This document shows positions 62,790 through 64,000 of a DNA stretch of 64,000 nt, in pieces. The notes under the pieces were generated by a model. The model ran no database searches. It was given only the letters and a program-made list of their open reading frames with translations, and was not told where the DNA came from. Location of the stretch: NCBI GenBank assembly GCA_030407005.1, contig JAUDYN010000004.1, forward strand, positions 3,472,001-3,536,000. The letters run 5' to 3'. The translations under genes were made by a program, and so were the position numbers. Numbering within the stretch: the stretch's first letter is position 1; every line of letters starts with the position of its first letter. The stretch is from Desarmillaria ectypa (Eukaryota; Basidiomycota; Agaricomycetes; Agaricales; Physalacriaceae).

Positions 62790-64000
62790 TTAGAAATTCT
62801 TCAGATACTGTGACTTGCGCGTGGAGTTGAACAACCGCTTCGACTCGGAACGATTAATGGCCCGCTTGCGCAGGAACCAAGCGCCCAGGGCAAGAGCAAT
62901 GACACCGGCTATTACACCAATGGCGATGCCCACCTTGGCTCCTGTGGATGTCCCACCACCGCCACCGCTGCTACTGCCGCTACCCGATGAACCAGAACCG
63001 CTCTCCGGGTTTCCACCATACGGCCAATAGTCACCGCCATCGGGAGGAGCCACGCAAGTAATGGAGTCCCCCTTGGTGATGTTCTGGAAATCAGACTGTG
63101 TAGACATGTCTGAGGTGAAATTCCTGTCTATCACGAACGGGGCGGGAGTCGGGATGTCAGCCTCGGTGATAGTGCAGTTCGGCCCGACAGCGCCAATGAA
63201 GGACGTATTTCCGAACAAGACGTTGTCCTGAACTGTGAAATTGGTGGCTGATGTGATGGCGATAGCATAGCTGAACGCTCCAGAGAACCTGTTGTCGTAG
63301 ACCGTCCCCGAATGACTGAGATTAGTGCCATACCGGGATCCAAACCACGTCCGAGGTCCAATAGCTACGCCGATCCTAAGATATAGCGCTCAGCACCTGA
63401 TTTTATACATATGTTAACAACCTACTTCATGGTAGCATCATCAACATTCGTGCCCTTAGTATCGCTGCCTTCTGGTTTGTCCGTAGCGAAGCCGCCCAGC
63501 ATAGTGTTGTTATGAATGACCGTCCCAGAATAGTCGCCACTCCAAGGATCGTAGTCCACCATGTTAATACCCCCGAGGAGTGTTTGCTGTCAGATCTAAG
63601 CATTAGTTGCTAGGCTCATCTCTTTTGAATAGAGATACTCACGTTTACGACCCAGATCGTATTGTTATACACCTGAGTGCCGGGAGATCCAAAGAGAACA
63701 ATCCCACCGTCCGTGGGATTCATCACCATGTTGTTACGGATGACACTGTTGGCGCAAGCTACACTGATACCATCTGCCCATTGTTGAAAAGCATCGCTCC
63801 CACAGGGACCAATATCATTATTTTGAATCTGGGTGTTCGCATCAGGTGCCAACCGATACATCGTATCAGATAGAAGACTCACGGTAGCGTTCTTACATTG
63901 TAAGCCACCCTCCGCTATATGAAGACATGACCAGCTTCGAGGATCATACGATCGGACATATTCGACGACTTGATCTGTATTAGGCCCACCAATCTCAATA
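62790..64000 (-). CDS. Membrane-anchored right-handed beta-helix protein, 5' end cut
   Basis: Minus-strand exons read, from the right edge, 'IEIGGPNTDQVVEYVRS', 'NTQIQNNDIGPCGSDAFQQW', 'ISVACANSVIRNNMV', 'DGGIVLFGSPGTQVYNNTIW', 'VIHNNTMLGGFATD' and 'AIAITSATNFTVQDNVLFGN'. These repeated N-rich turns mark a pectin-lyase-like beta-helix. A Gly/Ser linker and one TM segment ('VGIAIGVIAGVIALALGAWF') followed by RKRA give a type I membrane protein with a short cytoplasmic tail ending at 62790. The N-terminus and any signal peptide lie outside the window. Catalytic residues cannot be judged; it may bind or cut carbohydrate. Confidence 0.7.

Overview
This window is nuclear DNA of a filamentous basidiomycete, most likely an Agaricomycete. 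The genes are dense, sit on both strands, and are cut by many short introns of about 48-65 bp with GT..AG ends and CTAAC/CTRAY-like branch sites. The gene complement fits too: CLPTM1, an ORM protein, MDM34, MTD1, ATR, YAF9, poly(A) polymerase, a GH3 beta-glucosidase, a decayed mushroom-type P450 and several Cys-motif proteins that look lineage-specific. I cannot name the genus. Gene models were built by hand from splice signals and reading frame, so internal exon borders are inference unless given explicitly.

Layout. 0-12 kb is accessory-looking: a cut-off C-terminus, a probably decayed 7-TM gene, an HSL-type alpha/beta hydrolase, then a block of two duplicated families. Two RRM-like proteins with mitochondrial-type N-termini (5.3 and 8.6 kb, same strand) are flanked by two related genes in opposite orientation (3.9-4.7 kb minus; 11.2-12.0 kb plus), with a possible BTG/Tob-like gene and a small Cys-motif gene between. 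A tRNA-Arg(TCT) with an 11-nt intron lies at 12.6 kb. 12.8-16.0 kb is one large protein kinase-ankyrin gene. 16.3-34 kb is a housekeeping stretch: CLPTM1, an unknown Ser/Pro-rich protein with Cys pairs, an Mpo1-like (DUF962) enzyme, MDM34 (ERMES), a Virilizer-type m6A-writer subunit, an ORM sphingolipid regulator, and MTD1 (folate). 34-41.6 kb is sparse: an acidic-tail protein, a P450 pseudogene, two small Cys-motif genes. 41.8-50.2 kb is one ATR-type checkpoint kinase gene. Then COX7a and YAF9 (head to head), a secreted GH3 beta-glucosidase, poly(A) polymerase, and a membrane-anchored beta-helix protein running off the right edge.

How they fit together. Most genes are independent housekeeping functions rather than a pathway cluster. 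Several touch RNA processing (Virilizer, poly(A) polymerase, RRM-like proteins), chromatin and genome maintenance (YAF9, ATR), and lipid or organelle contact biology (ORM, MDM34, Mpo1-like, CLPTM1). Two tight divergent pairs (Virilizer/ORM and COX7a/YAF9) probably share promoters. No CRISPR, operon or intact transposon was seen.
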